Positions 47,114 through 57,834 are shown, counted from the first letter of the stretch. The stretch: 57,877 nt of DNA from Pseudomonadota bacterium (GCA_018823285.1 JAHJIQ010000048.1:1-57877); one strand, 5' to 3'. The notes: generated from the letters alone by a model not told the origin. A program made the numbers and translations.

Positions 47114-47989
47114 CTAGCCTTTCAGTGCCTCAGCACCACCCACAATATCCATCAGTTCGGCGGTTATACCTGCCTGACGTGCCTTGTTATAGATCAGGGT
47201 CAGACTCTTGATCATGTCGGCACAGGCATTGGTTGCGTTATCCATGGCCGTCATTCTGGCGGCATGCTCACTGGCTCCGACCTCAAGCATGGTATGATAG
47301 ACCATGACATTGAGATAGAGCGGTAACAGAACATCCATGATCTCGGCAGGGCTTGGTTCATAGATGTAATCACCGCTTGCGGCCTGTTCAGCGCCACCTC
47401 CCTCGGCAACCACCGGCTGTATGGGAAGGAGTTCCTTTACTGCAGGTCTCTGCACGGCAACACTCTTAAAGGACCCGTACACCACCTGGACCTGATCGGA
47501 CTCACCAGCCAGGAAGTTGGCAGCGACCTCCTGGGCAATCTCCCTGGCGTTGAACATCTGGAAAGTACCCATGATATCCAGGTATTTTTTTCTGACCTTG
47601 CCGGTTTTGCGGAAATAGGAATTCCCTTTTTTCCCGACGCAGACCAGGGAAACTTTCTTCCCTTCCGCTTCAAGACTTTTCATCAGCTTCTCGGCGGTCT
47701 TCATAATGTTTGCATTGAAGCTTCCGCACAAGCCACGGTCTGAAGTAACGACAACCAGCTCAACGTTTTTGACTTCCCGCGCCTCCATCAGCGGAAACTG
47801 GGAGGTCTCCATATTGCCGGACATGCTGGTCATGGCGGTGTTGAACTGTTCGGCATAGGGACGGAAATTTTCCATCTTCTGCTGTGCGCCGCGAAGCTTT
47901 GCGGCCGCCACCATGTTCATGGCCTTGGTGATCTGGGAAGTCTTTTTGACACCCGAGATCTTTGTTTTAACATCCTTGAGACTTGGCAT
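47114..47989 (-). CDS. atpG: ATP synthase gamma subunit
   Basis: 291 residues. Rotor shaft of F1: N-terminal helix SLKDVKTKISGVKKTSQITKAMNMVAAAKL and C-terminal helix EHAARMTAMDNATNAC to YNKARQAGITAEL are both conserved. An insertion around residues 185-205 is Glu/Gly/Ala-rich. ATG at 47989 with GAGGGA 6 nt upstream is preferred over TTG at 47995. Confidence 0.97.
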   Translation of the reverse strand: MPSLKDVKTKISGVKKTSQITKAMNMVAAAKLRGAQQKMENFRPYAEQFNTAMTSMSGNMETSQFPLMEAREVKNVELVVVTSDRGLCGSFNANIMKTAEKLMKSLEAEGKKVSLVCVGKKGNSYFRKTGKVRKKYLDIMGTFQMFNAREIAQEVAANFLAGESDQVQVVYGSFKSVAVQRPAVKELLPIQPVVAEGGGAEQAASGDYIYEPSPAEIMDVLLPLYLNVMVYHTMLEVGASEHAARMTAMDNATNACADMIKSLTLIYNKARQAGITAELMDIVGGAEALKG

Positions 47990-48003
47990 TGACAATCCCT
48001 CGC

Positions 48004-49527
48004 TTAGTTAAGTCCCCTGGCGCCTTTAAACGTCTGGACAAAGGCCGAGATCGTTGTTTTCATCTTCTCCTCAAGATCGCTGTCGATCGCCTGCTTTTCT
48101 TTCAGGGTGTCGAAAATTGCCGGCGCGTTCTGCGAAATGTGGGCGTAGAGTTCCTGTTCAAAATCAGCAAGGGTATTGACCGGCAGGGTATCAAGAAACC
48201 CTCTGGTTCCGGCGAAAAGGATCGCAACCTGCTTTTCCATCGGCAGCGGCTGGTACTGGGGCTGCTTTAAAATCTCAACAAGTCTTTCTCCACGGGTCAG
48301 CTGGGCCTGGGTTGCCGCATCAAGATCGGAACCGAATCCGGCAAACGCTGCCAGCTCGCGGTACTGGGCCAGATCAAGGCGCAGCGTTCCGGCAACCTGT
48401 TTCATCGCTTTTACCTGGGCGGCGCCACCAACCCTCGATACGGACAGACCGACGTTGATTGCCGGGCGCACACCGGCGAAGAAGAGGTTCGGCTCAAGAT
48501 ACACCTGGCCGTCGGTAATGGAGATAACGTTGGTCGGGATGTAGGCGGAAACGTCGCCGGCCTGGGTTTCGATGATCGGCAGAGCGGTCAGAGAACCAGC
48601 GCCCAGCGCGTCATTGACCTTGGAAGCACGCTCAAGAAGACGGGAATGGTTGAAGAAGATGTCCCCAGGGTATGCCTCACGTCCCGGCGGACGGCGAAGC
48701 AAGAGGGACAACTCACGATAGGCAACGGCCTGCTTTGAAAGATCATCATAGATAATCAGCGCGTGCTGCCCGTTATCACGGAAATACTCGCCCATGGAAC
48801 ATCCGGCAAAGGCGGCCAGATACTGCATCGGAGCGGGATCGGATGCACAGGCGGCGACCACGGTGGTGTATTCCATGGCGCCGTGCTTGCGCAGCGCTTC
48901 AACAACCAGGGCAACGGTTGACTTCTTCTGACCGATGGCCACGTAGATGCAGTGAACGTCGGTTTCTTTCTGGGCAATGATCGCGTCAACACAGAGCGCG
49001 GTTTTCCCGATCTGCCGGTCACCGATGACCAACTCGCGCTGGCCTTTGCCGACCGGGGTCATGGCGTCAACCGCCTTGCTGCCGGTGTAGCATGGCTCAT
49101 GAACACCCTTTCTGGCGATAACGCCGGGAGCAAGAACTTCGATCTTGCGGGTTTCCGTGGTATTCACCGGTCCCTGTCCGTCGATCGGCTTGCCGACGCC
49201 GTCAACAACCCTCCCTTCCATGGCGGGACCGACCGGAACCTCGGCAATCTTGCCGGTCCGTTTGACGATGTCGCCTTCCTTGATGTTGCTGACACTGCCA
49301 AGAACGGCACACCCTACGTTATCCTGCTCAAGGTTCAGGGCCAGGCCGAGAATCCCGCCGGGGAATTCAAGAAGCTCCATGGCCATACAGTTTTCCACAC
49401 CATGAACACGGGCGATACCATCACCAACGGAGATAACGGTTCCGGTTTCACTCAGATCAACTTTACTCTCGTAATCCTTGATCTGACCCTTAATTATCTG
49501 GCTGATCTCTTCGGCTTTGATCTGCAT
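48004..49527 (-). CDS. atpA: ATP synthase alpha subunit
   Basis: 507 residues. Non-catalytic nucleotide-binding F1 subunit. P-loop GDRQIGKT near residues 169-176, the [18 protein letters not shown] signature, and the arginine-finger region [11 protein letters not shown]-terminal [15 protein letters not shown] is the delta/peripheral-stalk contact. It follows atpH by 3 nt. Confidence 0.98.
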   Translation of the reverse strand: MQIKAEEISQIIKGQIKDYESKVDLSETGTVISVGDGIARVHGVENCMAMELLEFPGGILGLALNLEQDNVGCAVLGSVSNIKEGDIVKRTGKIAEVPVGPAMEGRVVDGVGKPIDGQGPVNTTETRKIEVLAPGVIARKGVHEPCYTGSKAVDAMTPVGKGQRELVIGDRQIGKTALCVDAIIAQKETDVHCIYVAIGQKKSTVALVVEALRKHGAMEYTTVVAACASDPAPMQYLAAFAGCSMGEYFRDNGQHALIIYDDLSKQAVAYRELSLLLRRPPGREAYPGDIFFNHSRLLERASKVNDALGAGSLTALPIIETQAGDVSAYIPTNVISITDGQVYLEPNLFFAGVRPAINVGLSVSRVGGAAQVKAMKQVAGTLRLDLAQYRELAAFAGFGSDLDAATQAQLTRGERLVEILKQPQYQPLPMEKQVAILFAGTRGFLDTLPVNTLADFEQELYAHISQNAPAIFDTLKEKQAIDSDLEEKMKTTISAFVQTFKGARGLN

Positions 49528-49530
49528 TGC

Positions 49531-50076
49531 TTATTCACTCCCTTTTATGGATTCTTTTAAACCCTTTAATTGCGTTTTAATGCTGCCATCTAGCACCAGG
49601 TCGCCAACCTTGGCGACGATGCCGCCAATAATTGAAGGATCGACCTCGTTACTGATAACGACCTGTTTACCGGTTATCTTCTCAAGGGTCGCCTTGATTT
49701 TATCATTGACCCCTGAACTGAGCTGAGTTGCCGAGACCACCAACCCCTGACACATGTTGCGATCGTCATCAACCAGCGCCTGAAAAACCTCTGCGATTTC
49801 GGGCAGCACATCAGCCCTTCTTTTCTGAACCAGCAGATTCATGAAATTTGCCATCAAGGGAGAAGCTTTCATCGCCCCGAGGACATGACTCATGACCTTT
49901 TCCCGAACATCCAGCGGATAAACGGGGTTGGTCAGACCGTCAACCACTTCCGGGACCGCCACATACAGAGCGGCCATCTTACCCAAAGACTTGTTGAAAT
50001 CGTCCAGGGCATTCTCATCTTTGCCAACGGCGAAGAGGGCCTTGGCGTACCTTTTTGCGAGAACTGTATTTTTCAC
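49531..50076 (-). CDS. atpH: ATP synthase delta subunit
   Basis: 181 residues. OSCP-type: AKRYAKALFAVG at the start, MNLLVQKRRADVLPEIAEVF in the middle, and GGIVAKVGDLVLDGSIKTQL at the end. It links F1 to the b/b' stalk. GTG start overlapping the atpF stop (GTGA). Confidence 0.96.
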   Translation of the reverse strand: MKNTVLAKRYAKALFAVGKDENALDDFNKSLGKMAALYVAVPEVVDGLTNPVYPLDVREKVMSHVLGAMKASPLMANFMNLLVQKRRADVLPEIAEVFQALVDDDRNMCQGLVVSATQLSSGVNDKIKATLEKITGKQVVISNEVDPSIIGGIVAKVGDLVLDGSIKTQLKGLKESIKGSE

Positions 50077-50672
50077 TGGATGGCCCCCACCTTGTCGAGA
50101 TAATCTTCAACCAGTTTATTCTGGTCGGCGGCCTGCAGATTCTGCTTGATCAGTTCTTCCGCCATCAGGATCGCCTGCTCGGCAATCTCGCTGCGCAGCA
50201 GCAGTTTCGCCTCAGCCACTTCATGCTGGATGGCCATCTCGGCCTGACGCTGGATATCCCCGGCAGCCCGGTTGGCATCCGCAATAATCCGCTCTTTCTC
50301 AGCCTCGCCCTGCTTTACCGCAGAACTGATGATCGACTCGACCTCCTGATCGATCTTTGAGAGCTTGGCTTCATATTCCTTATATTTTCTTTCCGCTTCG
50401 GCTTTCTGATCCTCAAGGTTCTCGAACTGTTCGGCAATCGCCTGTCGGCGACTGCCTAGCCCGTTGGCAATCGGCTTTTTCAGGGCCATGATCAGAATGA
50501 CCGCCAGGCCCGCGAAGTTCAAGGTCCGCCACAACAGATCCATCCATTTTTCACGAGGGATCCCGCCTTGAGCCCCTGCGCCGGAGGAGGCAAACGCCAG
50601 GGTTGCGAAACCGGTGACCACCACTGCTGCCAGAAGGACCGACGTCAGTTTCGACCAGTTGATATTTTTCAT
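50073..50672 (-). CDS. atpF: ATP synthase b subunit
   Basis: 199 residues. Longer than E. coli b (156): an extra N-terminal hydrophobic segment (about 9-28, ending LAFASSGAG, resembling a signal peptide) precedes the usual membrane helix (WMDLLWRTLNFAGLAVILIMALKKPI). A long coiled coil follows. Peripheral stalk. Its ATG shares a base with the b' stop (TGATG), and its stop overlaps atpH. Confidence 0.92.
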   Translation of the reverse strand: MKNINWSKLTSVLLAAVVVTGFATLAFASSGAGAQGGIPREKWMDLLWRTLNFAGLAVILIMALKKPIANGLGSRRQAIAEQFENLEDQKAEAERKYKEYEAKLSKIDQEVESIISSAVKQGEAEKERIIADANRAAGDIQRQAEMAIQHEVAEAKLLLRSEIAEQAILMAEELIKQNLQAADQNKLVEDYLDKVGAIQ

Positions 50673-51097
50673 CAGATGGCCCTCCCCAGAATTTTGCCGG
50701 CCATCTCCGTGGCAAAAGCAGCAACCTGACCCTGAAGCTCGCTCCTCGCCTTGCCGATTTCTTCCTCTACCCGCTTCAGGCTCACTGCCTTTTCGGCATC
50801 AGCCTTTTTCCGGATCTCGGCTAGCTGGGCCGCGCCGGCAGTCTGAGCTTCCCCACGAGCCGTGTCCAGCTCAGCCTTGGCTTTTGCCCGAGCATCGTTC
50901 AGTTTCTTGTCGAACGCCTCAAGACGCAACCGGCCATTTTCCGTGAAATTCTCCACGTCCTTTTCAAGACCGGCGATCCGCTTTCCGCGCTCCTCAAGAA
51001 TCGTCCTGATCGGCTTGTAGAGAACGGCATTCATTATCCAGATCATGATCAGAATATTCGCGATCTGGATGAGCATGGTCAAATCAATGGTTATCAT
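50672..51097 (-). CDS. ATP synthase b' subunit
   Basis: 141 residues. One N-terminal membrane helix (LTMLIQIANILIMIWIMNAVLYKPI) and a charged coiled coil with an Arg/Ala/Lys-rich heptad pattern. The b/b' pair replaces the b homodimer, as in photosynthetic bacteria and many deltaproteobacteria. First gene of the operon; GGGAGCAG lies before the ATG. Confidence 0.9.
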   Translation of the reverse strand: MITIDLTMLIQIANILIMIWIMNAVLYKPIRTILEERGKRIAGLEKDVENFTENGRLRLEAFDKKLNDARAKAKAELDTARGEAQTAGAAQLAEIRKKADAEKAVSLKRVEEEIGKARSELQGQVAAFATEMAGKILGRAI

Positions 51098-51239
51098 TGT
51101 CTGCTCCCTGCAACCTTAAAATTGATAAAAAAAACCGAAAAAACAGCAAAAAAACCAACAGGGAATAAAACTAACCCCTGAATTTTACTTGCAAAAATCG
51201 AACATCTGAAAATGAATGCCCGTTCAGTGAAATGAAGGA

Positions 51240-51268
51240 TTTCTACCCCATTCAAAAGGTGCTGTCAA
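51240..51268 (-). promoter_or_regulatory. Sigma70-type promoter of the atp operon
   Basis: On the minus strand a perfect TTGACA (51263-51268) and TAGAAA (51240-51245) are spaced 17 nt. Transcription would start near 51233, giving a 5' leader of about 135 nt that is A-rich near its end. Confidence 0.65.
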
Positions 51269-51367
51269 TATTTTTTCCTCTCCGGAGCCTTTAAAGAACA
51301 GAGCCGGAAGAGATCCCCCGGAAAGGTGAATCCCAATTCAATTCCAGAGGATTTATCATGCACTCAA

Positions 51368-54010
51368 TTATTTCTGCTGACGCTTTACAATTTCATACAC
51401 CAAGGCAACCGCCCCATCAAGCTTGTCAGGCATGGTCCCTCCGGCCTGGGCCATATCAGGCCTCCCGCCGCCGCTGCCGCCGACTATTCCCGCCACCTCC
51501 TTCACCAGGTTCCCGGCATGGTATTTACCGGCAAGATCCTTGCTGACAATGGCGAGCAGGCTCACTTTTTCTCCAATCACCGCCCCGAGCAGCGCAACCC
51601 CGCTGCCCATCCGGTCCCGCAGCTTGTCCCCCAGGTCCCGCAGGGTTTTCGGCGAATCGACCTCCACCCTCGCGGCGACCACCCGCACCCCGTCAAGTTC
51701 CCGGGCGCCGGCAATGATCGCGCCGAGGTCATTCACCGACTGACTGGTGGCGGCCCGCGCCAGCTGTTTTTCCAGATCTTTCTGTCGTGAAAGAAGTTTC
51801 TCGATCTTGATCATGATCTCATCCGGGCCGGTCTTGAGCATGAGCGCAATATCCTGCAGCTGCCTCTCCCTGCCCTGAATCCGCTCGAGGACCGCCGGCC
51901 CGGTTATGGCCTCGATTCTTCGGACCCCGGCGGCGATCCCGCCCTCGGAAACAACCTTCACCATCCCGATCTCTCCGGTATGCCCGACATGGGTGCCGCC
52001 GCACAGTTCCTTGCTGAAGCCGGGCACCGAAACCACCCGCACCTTCTCCGCATACTTCTCCCCGAAGAGGGCGGTCGCCCCTCCCCGGATCGCCTCTTCG
52101 CGATCAAGGACCTCGGTGACCACCGGCTCATTGTCACGGATCTTCCCGTTGACCAGCACCTCAACCCGAGCAATCTCTTCCGGTGAAACCGGTGAAAAAT
52201 TTGTGAAGTCAAAGCGCAGACGATACGGATCGACCTGGGAGCCGGACTGTTTGACATGTTCTCCCAGCACCTTGACCAGCGCTGCCTGCAGCAGATGGGT
52301 TGCGGTATGGTTGCTGGCGATATTCCGCCGTCGCTCCAAGTCCACTGCGAGATGCACTTTTTCCCCGGGCGACAGCGACCCTTCGACCACTTCCGCCTGA
52401 TGGAGAATCAGGCCGGCGCCGACCGAGACGGTATCCCGGACGAGGGCCCTGCCGGACGCACAGGATATTTCCCCGATGTCTCCGCACTGTCCGCCGGACT
52501 CGGCATAAAACGGGGAGCGGTCGCAGACAATGGCAACTTTGTCACCGGCACAAGCCTTGCCGACAGCATCGCCCTGCCGGTCAAGCAATCCGGTGACAAC
52601 CGCATCGGCGGCAACGGTTTCATAGCCGAGAAATTCCGTCCGTGCGCCCAAGTCCAGAAGGGCCTGCACACCACGGCCGACTTCGGCCATACTTTTGCCC
52701 TTCCAGGACTTCTTCGACTGCTGCCGCTGGACTTCCATGGCCGCGTGAAATCCCGCCTCATCAACAGACAATCCTTTCTCCAGAGCCAAATCGCGGACGA
52801 TATCGACCGGGAATCCATAGGTGTCGTAGAGTTTGAAGATAAAAGCGCCGGCAACTGTTTTTTCCCCTGCCGCGACGACCCTCTGCAGCTCCTCATTGAG
52901 CATGACCAGACCGTGGTCAATGGTTTCCAGAAAGCGCTCCTCCTCGTTATTGACCACCTTGACCAGCAGCTCCCGGCTCTCTTTCAGGTGGGGATAGGCC
53001 CCCTGCATCTGGTTGAGAACCGCATCGGTGATCTCGGCCAGAAAGAGCTTGTCCAACCCCAGAGAGCGGCCGAAGCGGATCGCCCGGCGCATGATCCGCC
53101 GGAGGACGTAGCCGCGCCCCTCGTTTGAGGGCAGCACCCCGTCGGCCACCAGAAAGGCGGTGGCCCGGCTGTGGTCGGCGATGACCCGCATCGCGGTGTC
53201 GGTCTTGCCGTCTGTCCCGTATTTTCTGCCGGTCACCGCAGCGATCCTGGCAAAGATGGTGGTGAAGAGATCGCCGTCGTAATTGGTCTTCTTCCCCTGG
53301 ACCACCGCGGTGATTCTTTCCAGCCCCATCCCGGTATCGATACTCGGTTTGGGCAGCGGGGTCATTGTTCCGTCTTCTGAACGGTTGAACTGCATGAACA
53401 CCAGATTCCAGATCTCCAGAAAGCGGTCACAGTCACACCCCATCTTACAATCCGGGCCGCAGGCCATCTCCTCGCCCTGATCGAAATGGATCTCGGAACA
53501 GGGCCCGCAGGGGCCGGTATCGCCCATGGCCCAGAAATTCTCGTCCTCCCCAAGGCGGACAATGCGCGAGGCGTCAACCCCGGCCACCCTCTGCCACAGC
53601 TCAAAGGCCTCATCATCGTCAAGAAAAACCGAGATCCACAACCGGTTTTTATCAAGCCCGATCACCTCGATCAGAAATTCCCAGGCATAGCGGATCGCAT
53701 CTTCCTTGAAATAGTCACCGAAGGAAAAATTACCGAGCATCTCGAAAAAGGTATGGTGCCGGGCGGTGTAACCCACATTCTCCAGATCGTTGTGCTTGCC
53801 GCCCGCCCTGACGCAACGCTGGGAGGTCGCCGCCCGCACATAGTCCCGTTTCTCATCGCCCATGAACAACCGCTTGAACTGCACCATGCCCGCATTGGTG
53901 AACAGCAGGGTGGGATCATCCTGGGGAACCAGGGGGGAGCTCTCCACCACCCGGTGCCCTTTCTCGGCAAAATACTGCAGAAATTTTTCTCTTATCTCGT
54001 TTCCGGTCAT
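51368..54010 (-). CDS. alaS: Alanyl-tRNA synthetase
   Basis: 880 residues. Class II synthetase. The N-terminal catalytic domain shows FTNAGMVQFKRLF and HHTFFEMLGNFSFGDYF. The editing domain has HTATH near residues 563-567 and CGGTHVGHTGEIG near 661-673. A C-Ala domain with GGSGGGRPDMAQAGG closes the protein. ATG at 54010 is preferred over TTG at 54019. No tRNA-like or T-box leader was seen. Confidence 0.98.
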   Translation of the reverse strand: MTGNEIREKFLQYFAEKGHRVVESSPLVPQDDPTLLFTNAGMVQFKRLFMGDEKRDYVRAATSQRCVRAGGKHNDLENVGYTARHHTFFEMLGNFSFGDYFKEDAIRYAWEFLIEVIGLDKNRLWISVFLDDDEAFELWQRVAGVDASRIVRLGEDENFWAMGDTGPCGPCSEIHFDQGEEMACGPDCKMGCDCDRFLEIWNLVFMQFNRSEDGTMTPLPKPSIDTGMGLERITAVVQGKKTNYDGDLFTTIFARIAAVTGRKYGTDGKTDTAMRVIADHSRATAFLVADGVLPSNEGRGYVLRRIMRRAIRFGRSLGLDKLFLAEITDAVLNQMQGAYPHLKESRELLVKVVNNEEERFLETIDHGLVMLNEELQRVVAAGEKTVAGAFIFKLYDTYGFPVDIVRDLALEKGLSVDEAGFHAAMEVQRQQSKKSWKGKSMAEVGRGVQALLDLGARTEFLGYETVAADAVVTGLLDRQGDAVGKACAGDKVAIVCDRSPFYAESGGQCGDIGEISCASGRALVRDTVSVGAGLILHQAEVVEGSLSPGEKVHLAVDLERRRNIASNHTATHLLQAALVKVLGEHVKQSGSQVDPYRLRFDFTNFSPVSPEEIARVEVLVNGKIRDNEPVVTEVLDREEAIRGGATALFGEKYAEKVRVVSVPGFSKELCGGTHVGHTGEIGMVKVVSEGGIAAGVRRIEAITGPAVLERIQGRERQLQDIALMLKTGPDEIMIKIEKLLSRQKDLEKQLARAATSQSVNDLGAIIAGARELDGVRVVAARVEVDSPKTLRDLGDKLRDRMGSGVALLGAVIGEKVSLLAIVSKDLAGKYHAGNLVKEVAGIVGGSGGGRPDMAQAGGTMPDKLDGAVALVYEIVKRQQK

Positions 54011-54079
54011 CTCGATCAATCTTTCTATGCGCTAGTGTTAATAAACTCGCCCCGCCGCAGGACGGCAGGGCGCTTGATA

Positions 54080-54155
54080 GCAAAACAAAAAGCACAATAC
54101 CTCCGGCCGCGGCAGACAGGTTTCACATCATCCCGTCTCCGGCCCGGAGGTATTT
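54080..54155 (-). terminator. Terminator of recA
   Basis: On the minus strand AATACCTCCGG and CCGGAGGTATT are perfect 11-nt complements, enclosing further GC-rich pairing, followed by GTGCTTTTTGTTTTGC. Confidence 0.75.
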
Positions 54156-54184
54156 GGCACCGCCAGTCTGCCTGCCTCAAGAGA

Positions 54185-55186
54185 TCAATGCTCAGCCAGA
54201 CCGAAACCCATCCTGACCTTGTTGTCGATCTCCTTGAAGATGTCCGGATGCTCCTTGAGAAAGGCCTTGGCGTTCTCCCGGCCCTGGCCGATCCTCTCGC
54301 CATTGAAGGAATACCAGGCCCCGCTTTTCTCGACAATATCCTGTTCCGCCGCCATATCGAGCAGATCGCCGACCCGCGAGATGCCCTCGCCGAAGACAAT
54401 GTCGAATTCAACGGTCTTGAACGGCGGCGCCACCTTGTTCTTGACGATCTTGACCTTGGTCCGGTTGCCGACCGTTTCGGTGCCGTCCTTGATCGCGGTC
54501 ATCTTCCTGATATCAATCCGCAGAGAACTGTAGAACTTCAGGGCATTGCCGCCGGTGGTGGTCTCGGGATTGCCGTACATCACCCCGATTTTCATCCTGA
54601 TCTGGTTGATAAACACCAGGGCGGTGTGGGTCCGGTTCAGAATGCTGGTCATCTTCCGCATCGACTGGGACATCAGGCGTGCCTGCAACCCCACATGGGA
54701 GTCCCCCATAGCGCCGTCGATTTCCGCTTTCGGGACCAGGGCGGCAACCGAATCGATCACGATCACATCCACCGAGCCGCTGCGGATCAGGATTTCGGCA
54801 ATCTCCAGGGCCTGTTCGCCGAAGTCCGGTTGCGAGACCAGCAGGTTGTCAATGTTCACTCCCAGCCGTTCGGCGTAGTGGATGTCGAGGGCGTGCTCGG
54901 CATCGATGAAGGCCGCCGTACCTCCGGCCTTCTGCGCCTCGGCGATCACATGCAGGGCGAGGGTGGTCTTGCCGGATGATTCGGGACCGAAGATCTCGGT
55001 CACCCTGCCCCGTGGAATTCCGCCGACCCCGGTTGCGATATCGAGACTTAAGGTCCCGGTGGAAATGGAAGGAACCGCTTCCGCCTGGTCGATGCCGAGG
55101 CGCATGATCGCGCCCTTGCCGAACTGTTTCTGAATCTGGTAGATCGCGGAGTCCAGGGTCTTGGTTTTATCGTCTGCAGTGGCCAT
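54185..55186 (-). CDS. recA: Recombinase RecA
   Basis: 333 residues. Walker [14 protein letters not shown] near residues 66-78, Walker [20 protein letters not shown]2 and the ATP-cap region [26 protein letters not shown]. Standard length with a short C-terminal tail. No E. coli-type CTGT-N8-ACAG SOS box is visible in the 84 nt before the start. cinA lies upstream on the same strand, a common pairing. Confidence 0.98.
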   Translation of the reverse strand: MATADDKTKTLDSAIYQIQKQFGKGAIMRLGIDQAEAVPSISTGTLSLDIATGVGGIPRGRVTEIFGPESSGKTTLALHVIAEAQKAGGTAAFIDAEHALDIHYAERLGVNIDNLLVSQPDFGEQALEIAEILIRSGSVDVIVIDSVAALVPKAEIDGAMGDSHVGLQARLMSQSMRKMTSILNRTHTALVFINQIRMKIGVMYGNPETTTGGNALKFYSSLRIDIRKMTAIKDGTETVGNRTKVKIVKNKVAPPFKTVEFDIVFGEGISRVGDLLDMAAEQDIVEKSGAWYSFNGERIGQGRENAKAFLKEHPDIFKEIDNKVRMGFGLAEH

Positions 55187-55269
55187 TATTCAATTTCTCC
55201 CGGAGAATGTATTTGTCATCTGAAGCCATTTAATGAACGCGGAGCGGTACAATAGCAAAATTCGAATGA

Positions 55270-56508
55270 TTAATCCATAAGGAAGCGGCGGACAATATCC
55301 AGCGCCTGGCTGGACGATATTTCCTGCACCTGTCGGCGGTCACCGCCGAAGGTGTGGCGAAAATCCCTGGTCCCCCCGGATATGGCCAGACCGAAACAGA
55401 CCGTCCCGACCGGTTTTTCAGCGCTCCCCCCGGATGGCCCGGCGATCCCGGTGACCGAGATCCCGATATCCGCCCCGGTTGCCTGCCGCACCCCTTCGGC
55501 CATCGCCCTTGCCGTCTCGGAACTTACCGCGCCATGATCGAGAAGAGTCCGCGCGGGAACACCAAGCAGTTTTTCCTTCAAGCCGTTGCTGTAGGCGATC
55601 ACCCCGCCGAGGAAATAATCGGAGCTGCCGGGAACTTTCGTCAGTCGGTGGCCGATTCGTCCTCCGGTGCATGACTCGGCAACGGCCAGAGTGAGTTTTT
55701 TCCCGGCAAGCATCCTGCCGACCACCATTTCCAGGGTCTCGTTTTCAACCCCGAAAAGGTGCTCTCCGAGCCGGGAAAATATTTCATTTTCACTGTCCCG
55801 GGTCAGCACATCCACCTCGGATCTCTCTTTCCCGCTCACCGTGAGACTCACATGCACCTCTGGAAAAACGGGATAATAGCCGATCTTCACCTGTGGTCCA
55901 TACTTTTCAAGGTGGCCGATTCTCCGGTTGATCTCCACCTCGGGCAATCCAAAGAGACGATACAACCGTTGCCGGACCTGCCGCACCTCCTCCCCCTGCC
56001 AGACGGCGAGACGGCTGATCACCGTCTCGACCAGGAGCTCCTTCATCTCATGGGGAACGCCGGGCAGGAAAAAAACCGGCTTCCCCTCGTGGACCAGAAA
56101 ATACCCGGCCATCCCGGCATCATATTTCAAGGCGTGAGCCCCTTCGGGCAGCCAGGCCAGTTTTTCCAGTGAGTGCAGCACCTCCCGGGAAGTTTCACGA
56201 CTGCTGTTTTTTATCTGCGCCAGAATATCAGGGTAGAAAATTGACGGCCGGTCGAGGGCGTCGGCAACCGCCTCGCTGGTCAGATCGTCGGTCGTTGCCC
56301 CGAGCCCGCCGGTGACGACCACGAATTCAGCCCGCTCGAGAGAGGTCAAAAGCGTTCTGCCGATCAGTCCCGGATCGTCTCCGACCGTGGTCATCGCCAC
56401 GATCTCGTGCCCTGCAGCAAACAGCTGGCTTGCCGCAAAATAGCTGGTGGTGTTCAGAATCCTTCCGGAGGTGAGTTCGTCACCTATCGCGATAATCTCC
56501 CCGATCAT
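55270..56508 (-). CDS. cinA: CinA-family protein (nicotinamide-nucleotide amidase / ADP-ribose pyrophosphatase)
   Basis: 412 residues. Full-length two-domain form: an N-terminal MoCF-like COG1058 domain (IGEIIAIGDELTSGRILNTTS, TGGLGATTDDLT) and a C-terminal PncC domain (LAVAESCTGGRIGHRLTKVPGSSDYFLGGVIAYSN), which deamidates NMN in NAD recycling. Named for competence/damage in Gram-positives, where cinA-recA is an operon. The same adjacency is kept here with an 83-nt gap. It starts 3 nt after mtaB. Confidence 0.94.
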   Translation of the reverse strand: MIGEIIAIGDELTSGRILNTTSYFAASQLFAAGHEIVAMTTVGDDPGLIGRTLLTSLERAEFVVVTGGLGATTDDLTSEAVADALDRPSIFYPDILAQIKNSSRETSREVLHSLEKLAWLPEGAHALKYDAGMAGYFLVHEGKPVFFLPGVPHEMKELLVETVISRLAVWQGEEVRQVRQRLYRLFGLPEVEINRRIGHLEKYGPQVKIGYYPVFPEVHVSLTVSGKERSEVDVLTRDSENEIFSRLGEHLFGVENETLEMVVGRMLAGKKLTLAVAESCTGGRIGHRLTKVPGSSDYFLGGVIAYSNGLKEKLLGVPARTLLDHGAVSSETARAMAEGVRQATGADIGISVTGIAGPSGGSAEKPVGTVCFGLAISGGTRDFRHTFGGDRRQVQEISSSQALDIVRRFLMD

Positions 56509-56511
56509 TTC

Positions 56512-57834
56512 CTACCCTTCCTGAACCGTGCCGAACACAGCGGCGTCTTCTTCAACCCGGTCGATCCTGATCGCGCACAGCCGGTTCGCGTCCCCGGAGG
56601 TCCCCGGAAAACTCACCGGGATGTAATTGTCCGTAAAGCCCTGCATCAACTTTTTCTCCCTGCTCCCTCTTTCCACCAGCGCGCTTCTGACGGTCCCGAT
56701 CTGCGATCGGTAAAACTCCCTTCTTTTTCTTACACTCAGATCACGCAGAATCGCAACCCTTTCATCTTTTATCTGCTGCGGAACCTGGCCGCTCATCTCC
56801 GCCGCCCTGGTCCCCGGCCGCTTCGAGTAGGGAAAGACATGCAGGTAGGAGACAGCGAGACCTTCCAGAAGCTCGCAGGTGTTGCGGAAGGCCGAATCAT
56901 TCTCACCGGGATAGCCGACCAGCACGTCGACCCCGATGGCCATCTCCGGCATCATCTTTTTGCACCGGTTTACCAGTTCGGCGAAATCATCCCGGCGGTA
57001 CCTCCGCCCCATGCTCTGCAGAATCCGGTCATCCCCGCTCTGCAGCGGAATGTGCAGATGCGGCATCAGGTTTTCCTCCACTGCCATCAGTTCGAGCAGC
57101 TCCGCCGACACCTCGCCGGGCTCCAGCGAGCTTATCCGATAGCGCAGGGGGTGTTCAGCAAGCAGGCGACGCAGCAGGGTGGCAAGATCGATCACCGGAT
57201 CCAGATCCTGCCCGTAGAGGCCGGTATGGATGCCGGTCACCACCAGTTCCCGATAGCCGTTCGCGGCATAGATCCGGGCCTGCTCCAGCACCTCGTCCGG
57301 AGCCTGGCTGCGACTCCTGCCCCGGGCATAGGGAACGATGCAGTACGAACAGAAATTATTGCAGCCGTCCTGGATTTTCAGATAGGCCCGGGTGCGGTCG
57401 CCAAAGGTTGTCGCCTGAAGGGTGGCCGGCTCCTGCCGGCAGCTGATGTCACCCACCAGCACCCGTTCTCCGTTGGGCCTTAGATCTGCAAGAACCTCAT
57501 CGACCAGACCGTTTTTATGGCTGTTGCCGATCACCGTCAGCCCTTCGCCAATCTTCAGGATCTCGTCCGTGCCGATCTGGGCGTAGCAGCCGGTCACCAC
57601 CACCCTGGCGCCCGGATTGGTTTTGCCGGCCCGCCTGATCTGCTGCCGAGACTGCGCGGCCGCCTTGGCGGTCACCGCACAGGTATTGACGATATAGACA
57701 TCAGCCTCCTGGGAAAAGGGCACGATTTCCACCCCCCCCTTCTCAAACCCGCTCAAAAAGGCGGCCGATTCAAACTGGTTCACCTTGCAGCCCAGGGTCG
57801 ACAGGGCGACTCTTTTTTTTCTTTTCTCACTCAT
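56512..57834 (-). CDS. mtaB: tRNA t6A37 methylthiotransferase MtaB
   Basis: 440 residues. Radical-SAM methylthiotransferase that makes ms2t6A at position 37 of tRNA. The N-terminal UPF0004 domain has its cluster cysteines (LGCKVNQFES, NTCAVTAKA, TGCYAQIG). The radical-SAM triad is CNNFCSYCIVPYARG near residues 150-164, and a C-terminal TRAM-like domain begins near 375. The LGCKVNQ start and the lack of MiaB-type features indicate MtaB. First gene of the mtaB-cinA(-recA) group. Confidence 0.94.
   Translation of the reverse strand: MSEKRKKRVALSTLGCKVNQFESAAFLSGFEKGGVEIVPFSQEADVYIVNTCAVTAKAAAQSRQQIRRAGKTNPGARVVVTGCYAQIGTDEILKIGEGLTVIGNSHKNGLVDEVLADLRPNGERVLVGDISCRQEPATLQATTFGDRTRAYLKIQDGCNNFCSYCIVPYARGRSRSQAPDEVLEQARIYAANGYRELVVTGIHTGLYGQDLDPVIDLATLLRRLLAEHPLRYRISSLEPGEVSAELLELMAVEENLMPHLHIPLQSGDDRILQSMGRRYRRDDFAELVNRCKKMMPEMAIGVDVLVGYPGENDSAFRNTCELLEGLAVSYLHVFPYSKRPGTRAAEMSGQVPQQIKDERVAILRDLSVRKRREFYRSQIGTVRSALVERGSREKKLMQGFTDNYIPVSFPGTSGDANRLCAIRIDRVEEDAAVFGTVQEG

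Noticed and set aside
53486..54979. 497-codon plus-strand frame across alaS and recA
   Set aside because: It is antisense to two essential genes with full motif sets; codon-bias artefact.
55187..55269. LexA-type SOS operator before recA
   Set aside because: No CTGT-N8-ACAG or other clear palindrome was visible. A lineage-specific LexA motif cannot be judged from one site.
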